Below, piece by piece: positions 10,908 to 22,640 of a DNA stretch of 64,000 bases. The stretch spans positions 42,763,253-42,827,252 of the forward strand of contig OX387187.1 in the NCBI GenBank assembly GCA_947561395.2, written 5' to 3'. Made by a program: the position numbers and the translations under genes. This DNA comes from Buxus sempervirens. Taxonomy: Eukaryota > Streptophyta > Magnoliopsida > Buxales > Buxaceae. Position 1 is the first letter of the stretch. The number at the start of each line of letters is the position of its first letter. The notes below the pieces were generated by a model. That model saw nothing but the letters and a program-made list of their open reading frames with translations, did no database searches and was not told where the DNA came from.

Positions 10908-11104
10908 AGGAGATTTGTGCGAATTTGATTCTTGCTCGATTTCTAAGCCTTATATTCATTCCAATATCTCTTTAGATGAGCGAATTTATTTATTTATTCG
11001 TCCAAATTATCCTTGTTGGTCATGGATGGGCATTATCCCTATTTTCAATCCAGTCTGGTGGATCATGGTATATCCCTTTGGACCAGCTTTATCCCTAGGT
11101 TTGC

Positions 11105-11114
11105 CTATAAATAG
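11105..11114 (+). promoter_or_regulatory. TATA box of family-A LTR
   Basis: CTATAAATAG lies 408 bp into the LTR. The same box occurs inverted at 31,228-31,237 and, as CTATAAATAG read on the minus strand, at 34,758-34,767. It marks the U3/R transition of the family. Confidence 0.65.
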
Positions 11115-12567
11115 AGGTGAGATCCTTAAGCAAAGGGCCACGAAAATTTGAAGTCCAAGGAGCTCCAAGAGAAGAGAGGAATACCTGCTGCTCTGCTTGC
11201 TCAATCCAGGTAAGTCCCTTTTCCCTTTTATTTTCTGTCTTCAATTCTAGAAGTAATAGGATTTTTTCCATTGCTGTAGAATAAGGCCTTCTTTTATCTT
11301 GTATTACCAAACCTATCTCTAAGTACTTCAAGAATCCTCTCTAGCCGTAAAAGGTCAAGAGAGAGCTAGGGGAAAGTGGAACAAGTGGATCCCTAGAATA
11401 GAACCCCATAATTTGTTTTTCCCCTTTGTTCTAGAATAAGGCCTTTGATAGTGATTGTATACCCAAACCTATCTCTAAGTACCTCAAGAATCCTCTCTAG
11501 CCGTAAAACGTAAAGAGAGAGCTAGGGGAAAAAAGAACAGGTGGATCCGTAGGGTAGACCCCCATGTGCTCTAATATGTGAGATGTGGTTGCTTTGAATA
11601 TCCTGATAATGTTTTAATGATTTTGTGTTGAATCTGAATGAATCATATGAATCCATGATGTTTATAGCATGAGATCCCCACTTTTTTCTAAAATTTGGAT
11701 TTTTTACACTTTTGCACCTACAGCACTGTTTTCGTGATTTTTGTGATATTAGGCTAAGATCCTGGATCTATCATAATCTATATGATAAATCTGGATTCAG
11801 AAGCCTGAAAGTAACTTCTAGGGTTTCATGATTTGGTTTTTGTGTCCTTTTTCACTTTTGAGAGAAGACCCTACGGTCTAGGTTCTCCCTTTTTTATGTT
11901 CTTCATCAACGTGGGTATTTTTGGTTTTGATTTTTTGATTTAATGTGAAATTTGGGCTATATCTATGTCCTGGACTGTTCAAGTTCAATTCTGCAATATT
12001 TTATAAAAATCATATTTTTATAGATTTCTAGAATTTAACTTGAAGCCAGATTTTTGAAGTTTTCACTTTATTTTGGTTTTATTTGATTTTATCTCAATTT
12101 TATTTTAATCATGAAACCCTAAGAATGGTATGATCATATTTGAAAGTTCTGGATCAATCAGGCTATTCATATGAAAAAACCATACACTTTTGTCTTTTTT
12201 GTGATTTTTCATGATTTTTGTAGCAAGCCATTTTCCTTTATTTTAACATGAACAATGCCTGGCAACCACCTTGTGTGGATGAATAGGGGTGCCTAACACC
12301 TTCCCCTTTTCATAACCTAATCCCCTTACCCATCTCTGGTTGTTTTTTTTAATAGGGTTATGTTTACCCTAAATTTGCCTTTTTGTGCTTATTTGATATC
12401 TTGGTGTCCATTCACACCTAAACAGAATAGTGGCGACTCTGTGTTTTTAACCAATCCCGTGTGATGATTAGGAAGTCATTGAATTGATTTTTCCATGTCT
12501 CACAAAACCCTTATAAAATTTATCATTCAATGTCTAATACATCAGTAGGAAAACATGGAATTTCATT

Positions 12568-13658
12568 AAATTGTTGCTCCGAAATTTGACCGGGCTCGAC
12601 ACGTGGCAATGAGGGTGATATGTCTTTATACGGGAGTGCCAGTATCTGTCAATACAATGATTTCAGGTCGTATCTTGACCTCAAGCACTTGTTTCGAGTC
12701 TAAACTAGAGTCGGTTTAGCCGTACTGCAAGTCACCTGTAATAAAAACTGCTCAGACGAAAGAATAAAGATTATGGATTCAGTCTTCGTTTGGGTTCTTA
12801 TACATGTTCAAGAATGGCAATAAGCAATGACAAAGTACTTTATTTAAATATCGATCGCCAGAGATACAATCATTGATTATAACAACTCTCCAAGTAACTC
12901 AAAGAAATAAAAAGAAAATCAGCAATGTCAACAATACTGGCCTTTCCCGGCCCAATAGCCGTAATCGGAGTATAAGGAAGGGATGTAGGGGCGTCTGCCA
13001 ACAATGTTGATTCGGGGGTTCACCTAGGAATACTACTTAGCTGATATTCCGTTAATCACTTGGCTTGGCCAAAGATGGCTTCGGGACCGGTTGCTTGTAA
13101 TCTTGTAGCCATATTCAGAATACAGAACTAGGAGACAAGGGTAGCCTCAACCACCTTGCCAATGGCAGGGTCTTTACTTCAATTAGAGTAAATAGGAACC
13201 TAAAGTGTCACTGTGTTAGGAAGCAGTGAGAGGGGTCTAGATTATCCTTATTTTCTACAGTGTGAATATAAGAGATGGGATAGGGATCATGAATGATCAA
13301 ATTATAATCATAACAACCAGTTGTGATTGAGTGGATGTTGTTCCCAAGCCCTTCGTGACTGTGCCTTTTATAGCTGAACTTTGACGGGTGCTTACCGTCC
13401 CATATTCGCACGACCTTCATGCCAGTTGTCTATTTGTTCCATCTCGTTCGGGTAAGATAACCGCTTGCCATGATCTTGGCAAATAACTTCCTACACCCGG
13501 ATGAGTCCTGTATTACTAATGCCATCATTCCTCAGATGTGTCCATATGGTAGAACGTTTAGACATATGTGTATGCTGACGTGGCCAAACTGATGCAGTTA
13601 GTCCACGTAGACACCATGTGGCCTTTCCTCATTTACCGTTCTATGAAGGGTGTAAACA
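12568..13658 (-). mobile_element. 3' LTR of degraded element D (minus strand)
   Basis: The right edge at 13,658 reads, on the minus strand, TGTTTACACCCTTC, directly preceded by a polypurine tract. A TATA-like CTATAAAAGG lies at 13,364-13,373 (minus). The left edge is put at TGTTGCTCCG (12,568) only because an LTR should begin and end TG...CA; it could differ by tens of bases. The element's interior lies to the right and carries an antisense PMD gene, as in elements A and B. It lacks the CCG-core arrays of A, B and C. Confidence 0.5.
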
Positions 13659-13672
13659 TTGCCCCCTACTTA
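13659..13672 (-). other. Polypurine tract of element D
   Basis: On the minus strand AAGTAGGGGGCAA lies directly 5' of the LTR start TGTTTACACC. It is the usual plus-strand primer position and fixes the orientation of element D. Confidence 0.55.
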
Positions 13673-13989
13673 CTTATTACGCCGTCATCTACCGGCGCAA
13701 TGAGTAAGTATTAGTTTGTTTCAAAATTTATCTAACTATTGGTGAATGGTCACTTTCCAATTTTCTACTATGTATTTTCGTGCTCCCCAATTGAAATTCT
13801 TATGGTCTCTTCGACTTCAATTTTTTGGAGTCTTTAAAACCGACTCGAGTAACCTCATCTTTTACCGTGCATATTCTGTCTTCTTCCACTTATTCCTCTT
13901 TGGTTTTCTATTTTCTTATTCATGGAGGGCAACATTATTCCTTGCAACTCTCCAGTTGAGACCTTGATCAACAGATAGTTATTGGTCCT

Positions 13990-16140
13990 TACCTTGATGC
14001 CGGGGATGCTCCTTGTGATGTTTCAAACGTCAAATTAGAAGGGCCTCTTCCTCTCAATAGTGACAAACCTCTTAAAAGGAGTTTCCCTATTAGAAGTTGG
14101 CCTATTGTCCATCCAGAATGGATTCAATGGGTTACCCATCTTTTAGGCCGTTTTGAAAATACCTGACGTGCAATAGGTATTTACGACATGATTCGTTTCT
14201 CTTGCCATAGAATTCTTGTTCATTCAAACTTGCTGTATGCGGCCTGTTTATCTTGGGATGCCCAAACCAACACCTTCAATTTTCCTTGCGGACCGATGAC
14301 TCCTGCTGTGATGGATGTTTGTTTTATCACCAGTCTTCTTCCAGTTGGTCATGAAATTAGACACGGTATACCGGACTTCGACCTTTTTGGTTGTTTGCAT
14401 CTCGATGGCCCCAAACTCCGTCCTTCTTTCCATTATTTTATTGAAGATTGTGCTAGGTTCTGTTCTAACCCTGATAAAGATCACCTCGGTTTCCTTCTCT
14501 ATTTCTTTTGTAATTTCGTCTTTTGCCCCAAATCCAAGGGTGTTATTAAGGAATATGTTCAGTTGGCCAAGCTTGTTATGGTTGATACCCCGATTGCCCT
14601 TGCTCCTTATTTTTTATTCATCTTGTACAATTCTTTACAAGAGCTTGTCCAGAATGATTTCCAAAATCCTGAGGGTCATTTTTGATTTCTTCAATTCTGG
14701 CTTTATCTTTACTTCCGAATCAGTTCTTTGCTCCTTTGCATCCTCTGTCAATTTCTGAGTTTGCTGGTTATTTTTGTTTGAGGGTTCTCTTAGTGATTGC
14801 TTTGTCCAGGAGTGTTTCCACCACTTATTTTGTCATCGTCACCACCCAGACTGTCCTTTCAAAGTTTCCGCGAATCCGCCCGGCTTCCTCTCTATGGTTG
14901 ATCCTGTTACTGATGATCAACATTGAATCTGGGCCAGCTTTCGATTGGCCCAAAATTTGAATTTTTTTTGTAACTGTTACGAGAAATAAGAAGTCTGGAT
15001 ATGAAGTTTATCTACTGAATTGTGTTAGTAGATAGTTTCACTATACTCAAGGGATACCTAACCTTGATCTTGACCATTTATTTTTGGTCAAAAGTTCCAT
15101 TGATTGAGATGTTACCTCTGTTTTGGATGTTGCTAAAATTGAGACTTGGTATCTTAGACCTGCTGCTACATTTCGTTTACCTTTCCTTCCTTCTAATTCC
15201 AGTTCTCGCTCTGATTTCTCAGTATGATGGAAAATCACTTGGAAAGAAATTTGCCTTTATTCTGAGGAAGAGTACCTGCGGCAGTTAGATCTGCTGAGAC
15301 CTTTGCTTGCACCATCCAAGAAAGGTCTACTTTTTTTTATATTTTCCTTATCTTTATTTCCATCACTTAATGTTATTTCTTACATGTAGAGAAATCAAAG
15401 GTCTCTATCCCCTCTTCACCATTATTGGTGGTTCTCGCTATTGCTTCATCCTCCAAAGATAAAGAAAAAGTAGAAGATATTGGAGATAATGAACTATTGG
15501 CCACAATCTGTCGTCAACTCCCCCATCCTCCTCCTTCGAAGTGTCCTAGATTAGTAGAGGTAACCCTTCAATGTTTTTCTTTTCTTTACCAATCGTAAAC
15601 TAAATTTTATTTCTTTCCAGGAAGAAAGTTCATCATCTTTGTCTGTTGTTCCTTCTAAGGCTATGGAGCCAGTTGTAGTACGATTTGCCTCGGCTATCTT
15701 AGATGTTCTTCGTCTTAGTACTGCCCCGCGGTTTCTATTCCTTCGTCAAGTAACACTGGTCCTATGATTCCCCCAGAACCATTCAAACCGATTAAAGATT
15801 CACCTAGTAGCTCTACCGGTGATACCTCAGCTTGACTTTCGGATGATATTCAAATAATTCCTTCTTCCGGGAATTCTTTAGAAGGAACTTCTTCTCCAAC
15901 TATACCTCATGGATTTGAATCTACAGAAGTTGAGTTGGAACTAGGAGTAGAAGATTCTCGGCTTGATCCATAGACTGATAAGGCAGTCACCTTTAGTGCT
16001 CCTGTCGAAACAGATATCATCCTGGAATATTCCGTAGTTGAGATTCAAGGGAGCACAGAACAAGTAAAGGTATTAACTGACGAAGACGAAATTGAGGATG
16101 CCAACTCACTCCTTCCTTTGGTGTCTACATCGGGTGAAGT
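13990..16140 (+). pseudogene. Plant mobile domain (PMD) gene, antisense passenger of element D, decayed
   Basis: The translation shows the PMD family signature: SWPIVHPEWIQWV and GIYDMIRFS, then the hallmark NTFNFPCGPMTPAVMDV (about 14,269-14,319), then FLQFWLYLYF. The domain is broken by TGA at 14,164-14,166 and TGA at 14,683-14,685, both where Trp (TGG) is expected. A frameshift follows near 14,720, after YLYF. Downstream pieces at 15,130-16,110 keep some coding sense (a basic WKITWKEI region, Ser/Pro/Glu-rich stretches) with plausible introns (GTAACC at about 15,560, acceptor at about 15,621). It lies antisense to its host element, beyond the polypurine tract, as aORF1 does in element A. 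Host PMD proteins such as Arabidopsis MAIN and MAIL1 act in the nucleus in silencing and gene expression. Function here is lost. Confidence 0.65.
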
Positions 16141-16936
16141 GTCTTTTATTAGTGATTCATTTAGGTTGATAGTACACCAAGTTTTAAATTGTAATTATGC
16201 AGGTACACCAATTTATATATATTTTCAACAACATGATTTTTTTATAGACACAAAACATTCAATATATAAAATACGAAAAAATCATTCCATGGTTCCACTA
16301 TCTTGACAAAAAAGTTAATTTAATAATCCATGGTTCCACTAGCTTGACAAAAAAAAAAATTTAATAACCCATTATATCTAAAATGACTTCGTCCCTAACA
16401 TTCCATAATGAATTTTAAATAAAATATCCAACGAATTATATATCCTCGTGTTGATAGAAAAAGCTTTCAAAGCTTAACAGGAACATGATCTGATTTATAA
16501 TTAACTACAAATATATCTAATTTCAGCAACCAACTCAACACTAAAAGACTCAAACATGATTCTTCTTTCATGCGTTTCCTATAATTTAGGAAAACACTGT
16601 CAACATTCCAATCAGCATACCGTATAAAGATAATATATACATAATAGGAAGAAATCAGTGCTTATAAACATATAGAATGGATTAACCCAATTTACCTCAA
16701 CACTCAAAATGAATTTTCCTTGATTTCTTCTTCTCCAAGATCTCTAGCAATAGCCCACATTTTGCAGCCAACAAAAATGAGAATTAGGGTTGCATTAGCA
16801 ACCATTTTCTCCCTAATATTCCTTCAATAAGAAGGAACTAAACTCAGCCTTTGATTTCATTAATTAAAAGAAATATAAGATGTGATATGATAGGTGCTCA
16901 TGCATACAAATACCATAACACACCCCATTCAATAAA

Positions 16937-16995
<59 letters not shown>

Positions 16996-17890
16996 TAGTC
17001 AAAGTTTCAACTCATTAATAACTAACCTTTGACGAGGACCTTACACATTTAATTCAGAGTAGCAAGGTGAACATGAAATATTGATCGTATGTAGAAAGGG
17101 GAGGGATAATAAGAGAAGAGGTAGGTAGGAAAAGTTTTGTAATTGCTTAAGTTTTAAAAAATTGAGCTATTATAACTGTTATACCCCTTTTATTAATGGA
17201 TATTAACAATGATGTATAAATATCCTTTTTTTTCTTTTTAAGAAGTCGCCCATTATGGTTGGTACCATTCCCGCGTCGCATTATATATAGTATAGATAGA
17301 TTAGTTTAAGAATATTATGATCACTAAAACAGTATTTGGGTTGTTCTTGATCCAATTTGAACCTAAAAACAGAGATTCATATTTAAATATATTGGGTCCA
17401 AAGTTACGGTATAGGGGTATTTTTGAGATTTAATTGACAATTTTAGTAGAATTGTTGCCGTACACGGTTGACGTAGGCACATTGCAGAATCACTATGTGG
17501 TTTTATTCTTTTATATTTATATTCTCTATTTTGCTTTTCACACTGGACAGTTCACAACAAAAGGTTTCTAGGTTGGATCCATCCAAGCTTGTACTGGTAT
17601 ATCATTTCCTATCTAGTGCTCTGTTTAGTGATATTCTTTCTTTTTACGGGAACGGCAGTCGATGACTTGAATCTCCCAAGAATGACAAAAGGAAAAGAGA
17701 TTGAGTCGTTCAATAATCCATCAAGAAATATATGTAGCAATATTGTCTCAGAAGTAACTTATTTTTATTTTTATTTCAAGTAAGACTATATATCTAATTC
17801 ATCAAACCCAAGGAAGAGCCAATTTCATCAGTAAGGAAGCTAGCTCTTCATTCTTCTCCGTACGTCGCCGCTAAGCTCTGCCTCTTTGGG
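16141..17890. other. Intergenic, with long AT microsatellite
   Basis: A pure (AT)n run of about 50 bp spans about 16,940-16,989. A 42-bp block (CCATGGTTCCACTAKCTTGAC plus poly-A) is repeated at about 16,288 and 16,330. TATATATAGTATAGAT near 17,283 looks like the end of a small element. The open frames at 16,118 and 17,589 are short and not recognisable. No gene is supported. Confidence 0.5.
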
Positions 17891-18172
17891 TCACACCCCA
17901 AACCAGTAATGATATGGCTGTGACCGTACGTTTGGTGCCGGAGCCGGAGGTGTAGAGGGGTGACCGTATCTTCCTCCTAGTTTCCTCAGCTTTTCATCTG
18001 CAAAACCCCAGAAATTAAACAAGATTTAGTGAATGAGACCTGACTAACAGACAGTACCAATTGATATATATAGAAAATCTGGACCTCCATTTGCCAAATC
18101 CAACTGCATGGCGTAGATAGCAGCGATCAGGACCACCAAAATCAGGGAACGTAACAAGTAACAGAAACCCAT
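17891..18172 (-). CDS. P5: small two-exon secreted-peptide-like gene, intact
   Basis: Exon 1 is 18,085-18,172 and exon 2 is 17,891-17,997 (minus). The intron begins GTCCAGAT and ends TTTTGCAG, phase 1. The spliced frame is 64 codons ending TGA. The order is the leader MGFCYLLRSL plus an apolar stretch ending YAMQLDLANG, the linker DEKLRKLGGR, and then a tail with repeated Pro (HPSTPPAPAPN) ending HYWFGV. A GA repeat (TC on the plus strand, about 18,173-18,192) lies at the start codon. I do not recognise the family. Short length, leader and Pro-rich tail suggest a secreted peptide precursor, possibly cleaved after the basic KLGGR linker (inference). Confidence 0.6.
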
Positions 18173-18225
18173 CTCTCTCTCTCTCTCTCTTCCTTCCTCT
18201 CTATCTCTTCCTTACTTTAAGGTTC

Positions 18226-18660
18226 GTTGCCGGGTATTTAATGGCCCCCAAAATCCAAGTACAAAGACCACTGTTTGGCTTCTTTCCTCTGTTGACTTGG
18301 ACTATGACTACATGGTATTCAATACCCAGTTTTAACTTCCAAGTAAATTTGGAGACCGCTTTATCTGGTGCCACCCAATGATATCATTGTGAAACGTGCG
18401 GATGGATTCTCCTCTTCAATATGGGCCACATCCCTAAAGCTTGTTGTGGAGTATTTAATGCCCCCAAAATCCAGTAGAAAGACCACTGTTTGGCTTCTTT
18501 CCTCTGTTGGCTTGGACTAGGAGTCTAGGACTAGATGATATTCAATACCCCGTTTTAATTTTCAAGTAAATTTGGAGACCGTTTTATCTGGTGCCACCCA
18601 ATGATAGTGAAACGTGCGGATGGATTCCCCTCTTCAATATGGGGGCCACATCCCAAAATA
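18226..18660 (-). repeat. Tandem duplication (~215 bp) in the P5 upstream region
   Basis: The segment from GTATTTAATGGCCCCCAAAA to ATGGGCCACATCCC (about 18,234-18,437) is repeated almost completely at about 18,450-18,655, including GACCACTGTTTGGCTTC and GGAGACCGCTTTATCTGGTG. A single related copy lies upstream of P8 (25,866-26,000). It may double promoter elements of P5. Confidence 0.65.
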
Positions 18661-18718
18661 CATCCTAACCGATGCTTTCACTAAGCCATCGGATTTTGAT
18701 TTTAGGAGAAATGTTCAT

Positions 18719-18840
18719 GGAAATTTCATATGTTCACTTGACCGGACCTTTTTCCCCAGTTCTTTGTTTCAGTTTTTCTAATCTCTTCCCCTTCATTGAC
18801 ACGCAACAACAGTATCCATAGAAAAAGAAAAAAGGAAAAA
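18719..18840. repeat. Block shared with the 582-bp array
   Basis: GGAAATTTCATATGTTCACTTGACC through TTTCTAATCTCTTCCCCTTCATTG and the A-rich block after CGCAACAACA match blocks at about 26,819, 27,401 and 27,982. It is a segmental duplicate belonging to the P5/P8 upstream region. Confidence 0.55.
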
Positions 18841-18849
18841 AAAAAAGAG

Positions 18850-19196
18850 AAATTGGTTTTTGATGATAATTTTAAAACAGTCTAGATTCAATCACCTAAT
18901 TCTTGTCAGTTGAAAAACAGTGATACTTTTTTCAAATAATTGAGACTGAATGGCAGTTTATTGTTCACGAAAGATTTCTTCCAAAAATGCCGTTGAAAGA
19001 CTTGCAAACAATTTATTTGTCGTATTTTAATGAGGTTAAGAAGTTTCTGAAGAGTTTTTTTTTGAAAGAAACCTTTTGTAATAGTAAACTAAAAATCATT
19101 CTCAATTATTTTAAAAAGTATCACTACTTTCTAATTTTCAAGAATTAGGTGACTGAATCTAGGTTATCTTTAAAAGGTTTCAATAAAACCAATTTC
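18850..19196. mobile_element. Foldback MITE, copy b
   Basis: The left arm (AAATTGGTTTTTGATGATAATTTT, CTAGATTCAATCACCTAATTC) pairs with the right arm (GAATTAGGTGACTGAATCTAGG, AATAAAACCAATTT). The inner loop has GACTTGCAAAC as in copies a and d. Confidence 0.5.
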
Positions 19197-19973
19197 ACCA
19201 AGAAAAAACAAACCGTATGAAACACGTCCATGATCCTCTAGTAATTGAAAGGAAATTCTGGGAAATTTTTTTCTTTTCTTTTTGTGTTACGAAAGTAATT
19301 ATAGCAATGTATGCTTATCCAAATCATACAAACAAGGCCATGGTCTATTCATATTAAAAAATTCAAGAAAATTTAAAACAGGGAAGTCAGTTAAATTTTT
19401 AATATAGATTGACCAATAACAATTTGGGGCTGAATTTCGTCGTATACCATATCATTCAGAAAAGATATCTATGCTACATATAATGAGAAGAGGCCCCTTA
19501 GGAATCGTAGTGAACAAAATACGTAGCTTTCTGAAACATTGTCTAATAAAAGGATAAAATGGTTAAAATTGCTTCAATTTTTTCAAAAACTAACAATCAA
19601 TTTTGCAACCGTTGCCTTCAACATCGTCTTTCTTTGTCCCTTCCTACACACGTCTAGTCTCCATAATGTTACCACCGGCAAGCACGTCTCTGGTCTACCT
19701 AGTGACCCACACGGCAAAAATCTTATTTCTTTGATTCCCTTTCATTCAATTATCTTTTTCAACAAATACAAAAACAATTGTTGATTTGTCATGTGGGTGG
19801 GTTCACGTACAAATGTCGTCTTAACATCTGTACTACTAGAAAAGACACATGCACTATTACATATAGAAGGTAGTTTACGTTGAAGCTTTTTAGTGATTTT
19901 AGTTTTTGAAAAGATAGACATTAGGTAATTTATATGATAAGATTTGAATCATTTGGATAGATAGTTATCGACA
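19197..19973. other. A/T-rich intergenic, nothing recognised
   Basis: An 81-codon frame at 19,539-19,784 has no recognisable domain. TACTACTAGAAAAGACACATGC at about 19,850 resembles a CACTA-type terminus by eye but has no partner end. Confidence 0.4.
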
Positions 19974-20160
19974 TGGAATTGTCTAATAGTGGGCCTCGCT
20001 CGAAATGGTAATTCAGTTGAATCAATCAACCTCTTTGATGAGATGTATTCCAAAGGACTCAAGTTGGATAAGGTAACTTTCTTAAGTCTTATTCATGCTT
20101 GCTCCCATTTGGTTTATGTTGGAAAGGGAAAATGGATTCATCATAAGCTCATTACGGCCA
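19974..20160 (+). pseudogene. Pentatricopeptide repeat (PPR) gene fragment
   Basis: The frame reads WNCLIVGLARNGNSVESINL, then FDEMYSKGLKLDKVTFLSLI, then HACSHLVYVGKGKWIH. This is about one and a half PPR motifs of the plant PLS type (FxEM..G...D.VTF..L..ACSH..). PPR proteins bind organellar RNA and usually contain many such repeats. Here the similarity ends on both sides, with no start and no further repeats. It is a stranded fragment, probably carried by a transposon. Confidence 0.7.
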
Positions 20161-20603
20161 ACACCACTACAACCATAGCGTCTATTCCGGGGATTGAACC
20201 CCCTAACGTTTGTGCATTATAGGCTAGGCACACACCTATAGAAACCTTATAGTATATTCTTGGGGCGACTTGAACCGAGACCTTGACTCCGATACTAATT
20301 GTTAGAACCAAAATAAATCAACCTGCAATAAATCTCTCTCATAAAATATATCCAGCAAATAAGAAAGAAGAGAAAAAAAAAATCTTCTAAGGTCATGTAT
20401 CCATTACCCTTAAGAAAGAAAGAGAAAAAAAAATCCTCCAATGTTATGTATCTATTACCCTTATAAAAGTACGAATCACACCAAACATTTTGTTTGATTT
20501 TTGTTCTTTAGTGGATTATAAAATATATTATAAAAGTCTGAACACGGATTCAAACGTTTTGATATTATTATTATAGTCCGAAAAAGAGAAATGCATTCGG
20601 GGA
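20161..20603. other. Transposon-derived sequence without gene
   Basis: TTGACTCCGATACTAATTGTTAGAACC near 20,282-20,308 is a phrase common at LTR or small-element ends in plant genomes. An A-rich block of about 60 bp (AAGAAAGAAGAGAAAAAA...CATTACCCTTA) is duplicated at 20,361-20,410 and 20,411-20,465. CCGGGGATTGAACCCC at about 20,188 looks like a tRNA T-arm but no tRNA can be folded around it. Confidence 0.35.
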
Positions 20604-20885
20604 AAATTGGTTTTTAATGATTTTTTTCTAAAATAATTTAGATTCAGTCTCTATTTTTGGTAATTTAAAAATAGTGATAATTTATAAACATAATTAAGAA
20701 CGAATGTTTATTCCATAACTGGCCACAGCAACCTTGCAATCATTTTCTAACGAACGAAAAACAGAAGGTTTACCAGTTCTTTTAAGGATATTTTTGGGAC
20801 AGATTTTTACGGAGATCAAAGTAAAACTCATTTTTAATTATTTTAAAATTCTATTACTTTTTCTTGATTACCAAGAATGGAAGGA
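20604..20885. mobile_element. Foldback MITE, copy c (rearranged)
   Basis: The left arm AAATTGGTTTTTAATGATTTTTTTC and CAGATTCAGTC-like blocks are present; the right arm is incomplete. It lies next to copy d, with about 30 bp between. Confidence 0.4.
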
Positions 20886-20917
20886 AAATGCGCCCCTTTC
20901 TTTGACCTTCGGTCAAA

Positions 20918-21268
20918 ACCTTGGTTTTTAGTGATACTTTTTAATATATTTCAGATTCAATTAGTCATTTCTTGGTAATTGAGAAATAATAATACCTTTT
21001 TAAAATAATTAAGAATTAATATCATTTTATTGTCAATAAATAATTTCTTTTAAAATAACCTCAAAAGACTTGCAAACTTCACTTGTAGGCAAATGAGTGA
21101 AAATGTTGTCAAAGTCTTTTGAGGATATTTTTAAAAGAAATTTTTTATAGACATTAAAATGATATTGATTTTTAATTATTTTTAAAATAACATTAATTCT
21201 CAATTATTAAGAATTAGATGATTGAATCTAAATTATTTTAAAAAATATCACTAAAACCTAATTTTTAA
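20918..21268. mobile_element. Foldback MITE, copy d
   Basis: Arms TTGGTTTTTAGTGATACTTTTT...CAGATTCAATTAG and the inverse GAATCTAAATTATTTT...ATATCACTAAAACC are well matched. The centre has CAAAAGACTTGCAAACTTCACTTGTAGG, nearly the same as copy a. Confidence 0.55.
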
Positions 21269-22494
21269 ATCTGCGTTGGCAAGAGTATAACCTACTAAAT
21301 AACGAATAAAGAATCGGTCAACGGCATCAACCAAATATAATAAATGCAAGTTAAATATTACAAAATAACCTATGGCATATAAAACAACCTATTATTATAC
21401 ATTATAAAATAAATGACACTAAACATAATTTAAAATAAAATAAAATATTTTAATCAAATAGTCCAAGAATCCTTTAAGCAGTCTTTGTCATATAGCAGAG
21501 TTAAACAAAAAAATTTTTTGGTAAATTGCACAGTTATATAATTACTATAATAAATAAAGCAAACAAGTAGCCCAACTTCAATTGATATTTGAGAATATCA
21601 ATCTATTACACTTTATCTTTTAATCATTTATCTTATTTGTCAATATGAAAAAGGAAATTATTTTATACCAAACGCTTTCTCTTTTTATTGCCGTGAATGC
21701 CATGTAAGCTTTAATTAACAACCCATTTTCCATCTTTACGGTGGTGAATAAAGTGCATATAAATGTTTATGCAAAATTTTTTGTTAAGTACTTAATTTTT
21801 TTTGGGTAAAATATATGAATATATATAATACTAAACATGCAAGGCTTAGCTTGTACACGTAAAGTTTTGTTTAAATATTTAATCAGTCAACATTATAAGT
21901 GATAAGGGAGTCGAGATTTGTGCTATAGCCCTTTAAATTTATGAAAACTTTGTTTAAATTAAAACACCAAAGTAACAAGTGGTTTAATCACCCCTAATAA
22001 GACAGAGGATAGATAATAAATGTGGATTTTAAAGAAAGTTTGGATAAAGAAAGTCATCCTTTTTTTCTTTCATATATTGTTAGATGCTATGAATCAAGTG
22101 ATTTAAATCTTACTTATTACTCTCAACAAAAATCTTATCCTTTCAAATTCTTTTTTTTTTTCATTTTTGTAGTACCGTCAAGGTCAACGTATAATCTTAC
22201 CATATGTAATGCACTAAGTATAACTCCACTTTTTTTTTTAATTTCACCAAATATTACAACGTGCACGTGCCTTGCACATGCCCACCCCACCTAAGTAACT
22301 TAATAAAACCCAATACTCACGTTCTTGTGGACGAAAAAGGAAAATAGAAAAATAACTAGATCAATAAAAAACGTGGACTTCACAATAACAAGGACCATAA
22401 AAGAAGAGTCCTAATCATATTAAAAATAAAATAAAATACTAAACAAGTATAAAAACAAACACGTAACCTGACCAAGGATCCAAAGTGGTTTACT
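21269..22494. other. A/T-rich intergenic, no gene seen
   Basis: A 90-codon open frame at 22,022-22,294 is compositionally unremarkable (Phe/Ser/Thr-rich) and unsupported. No repeat structure stands out. Confidence 0.45.
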
Positions 22495-22640
22495 AAGAAA
22501 CGTGTTATACAAGTTTAGGTGAGTGGAAGAAATTTCTTGGAAGTTAACAGAGAAGACCAAACAGACTTCTTCGCATTATAATTAGACCATTGCCCTACAA
22601 CAAATCTTAAATTTTATACAAGAAATAGAGACTAATACAG
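22495..22640 (+). promoter_or_regulatory. P6: orphan copy of the secreted-peptide promoter block
   Basis: GGTGAGTGGAAGAAATTTCTTGG, AACAGAGAAGACCAAACAGAC, TTCGCATTATAATTAGACC and ACAAGAAATAGAGAC follow the P1 upstream block in order. Similarity stops before the expected ATG, and no exon follows. It is a promoter-only remnant. Confidence 0.5.

Larger units (their letters stand above)
10698..12504 (+). mobile_element. Solo LTR, family A (Ty3/gypsy Tat type)
   Basis: Starts TGTAGACACCCCAAATTGC and ends CCATGTCTCACA (TG...CA). It is flanked by AAACC at 10,693-10,697 and at 12,505-12,509, a perfect 5-bp target duplication. It is 1807 bp, matching 29,835-31,644 and the 3' LTR of element A (33,365-35,174) in size and sequence. 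No polypurine tract or primer-binding site adjoins it, so it is the product of LTR-LTR recombination. It holds an inverted-repeat array (10,802-10,907) and a TATA box (11,105-11,114). Confidence 0.9.

Noticed and set aside
10870-11331. Open frames of 93 and 78 codons inside the solo LTR
   Set aside because: They lie across U3/R of an LTR and recur inverted in the other LTRs with different breaks; they are not genes.
12568-13658. CCG-core array in the LTR of element D
   Set aside because: No alternating half-sites were found; only scattered CACGTG/ACGTGG motifs.
20180-20222. tRNA-like T-arm (CCGGGGATTGAACCCC)
   Set aside because: No acceptor stem or anticodon arm can be placed around it; it is probably part of a transposon-derived phrase.
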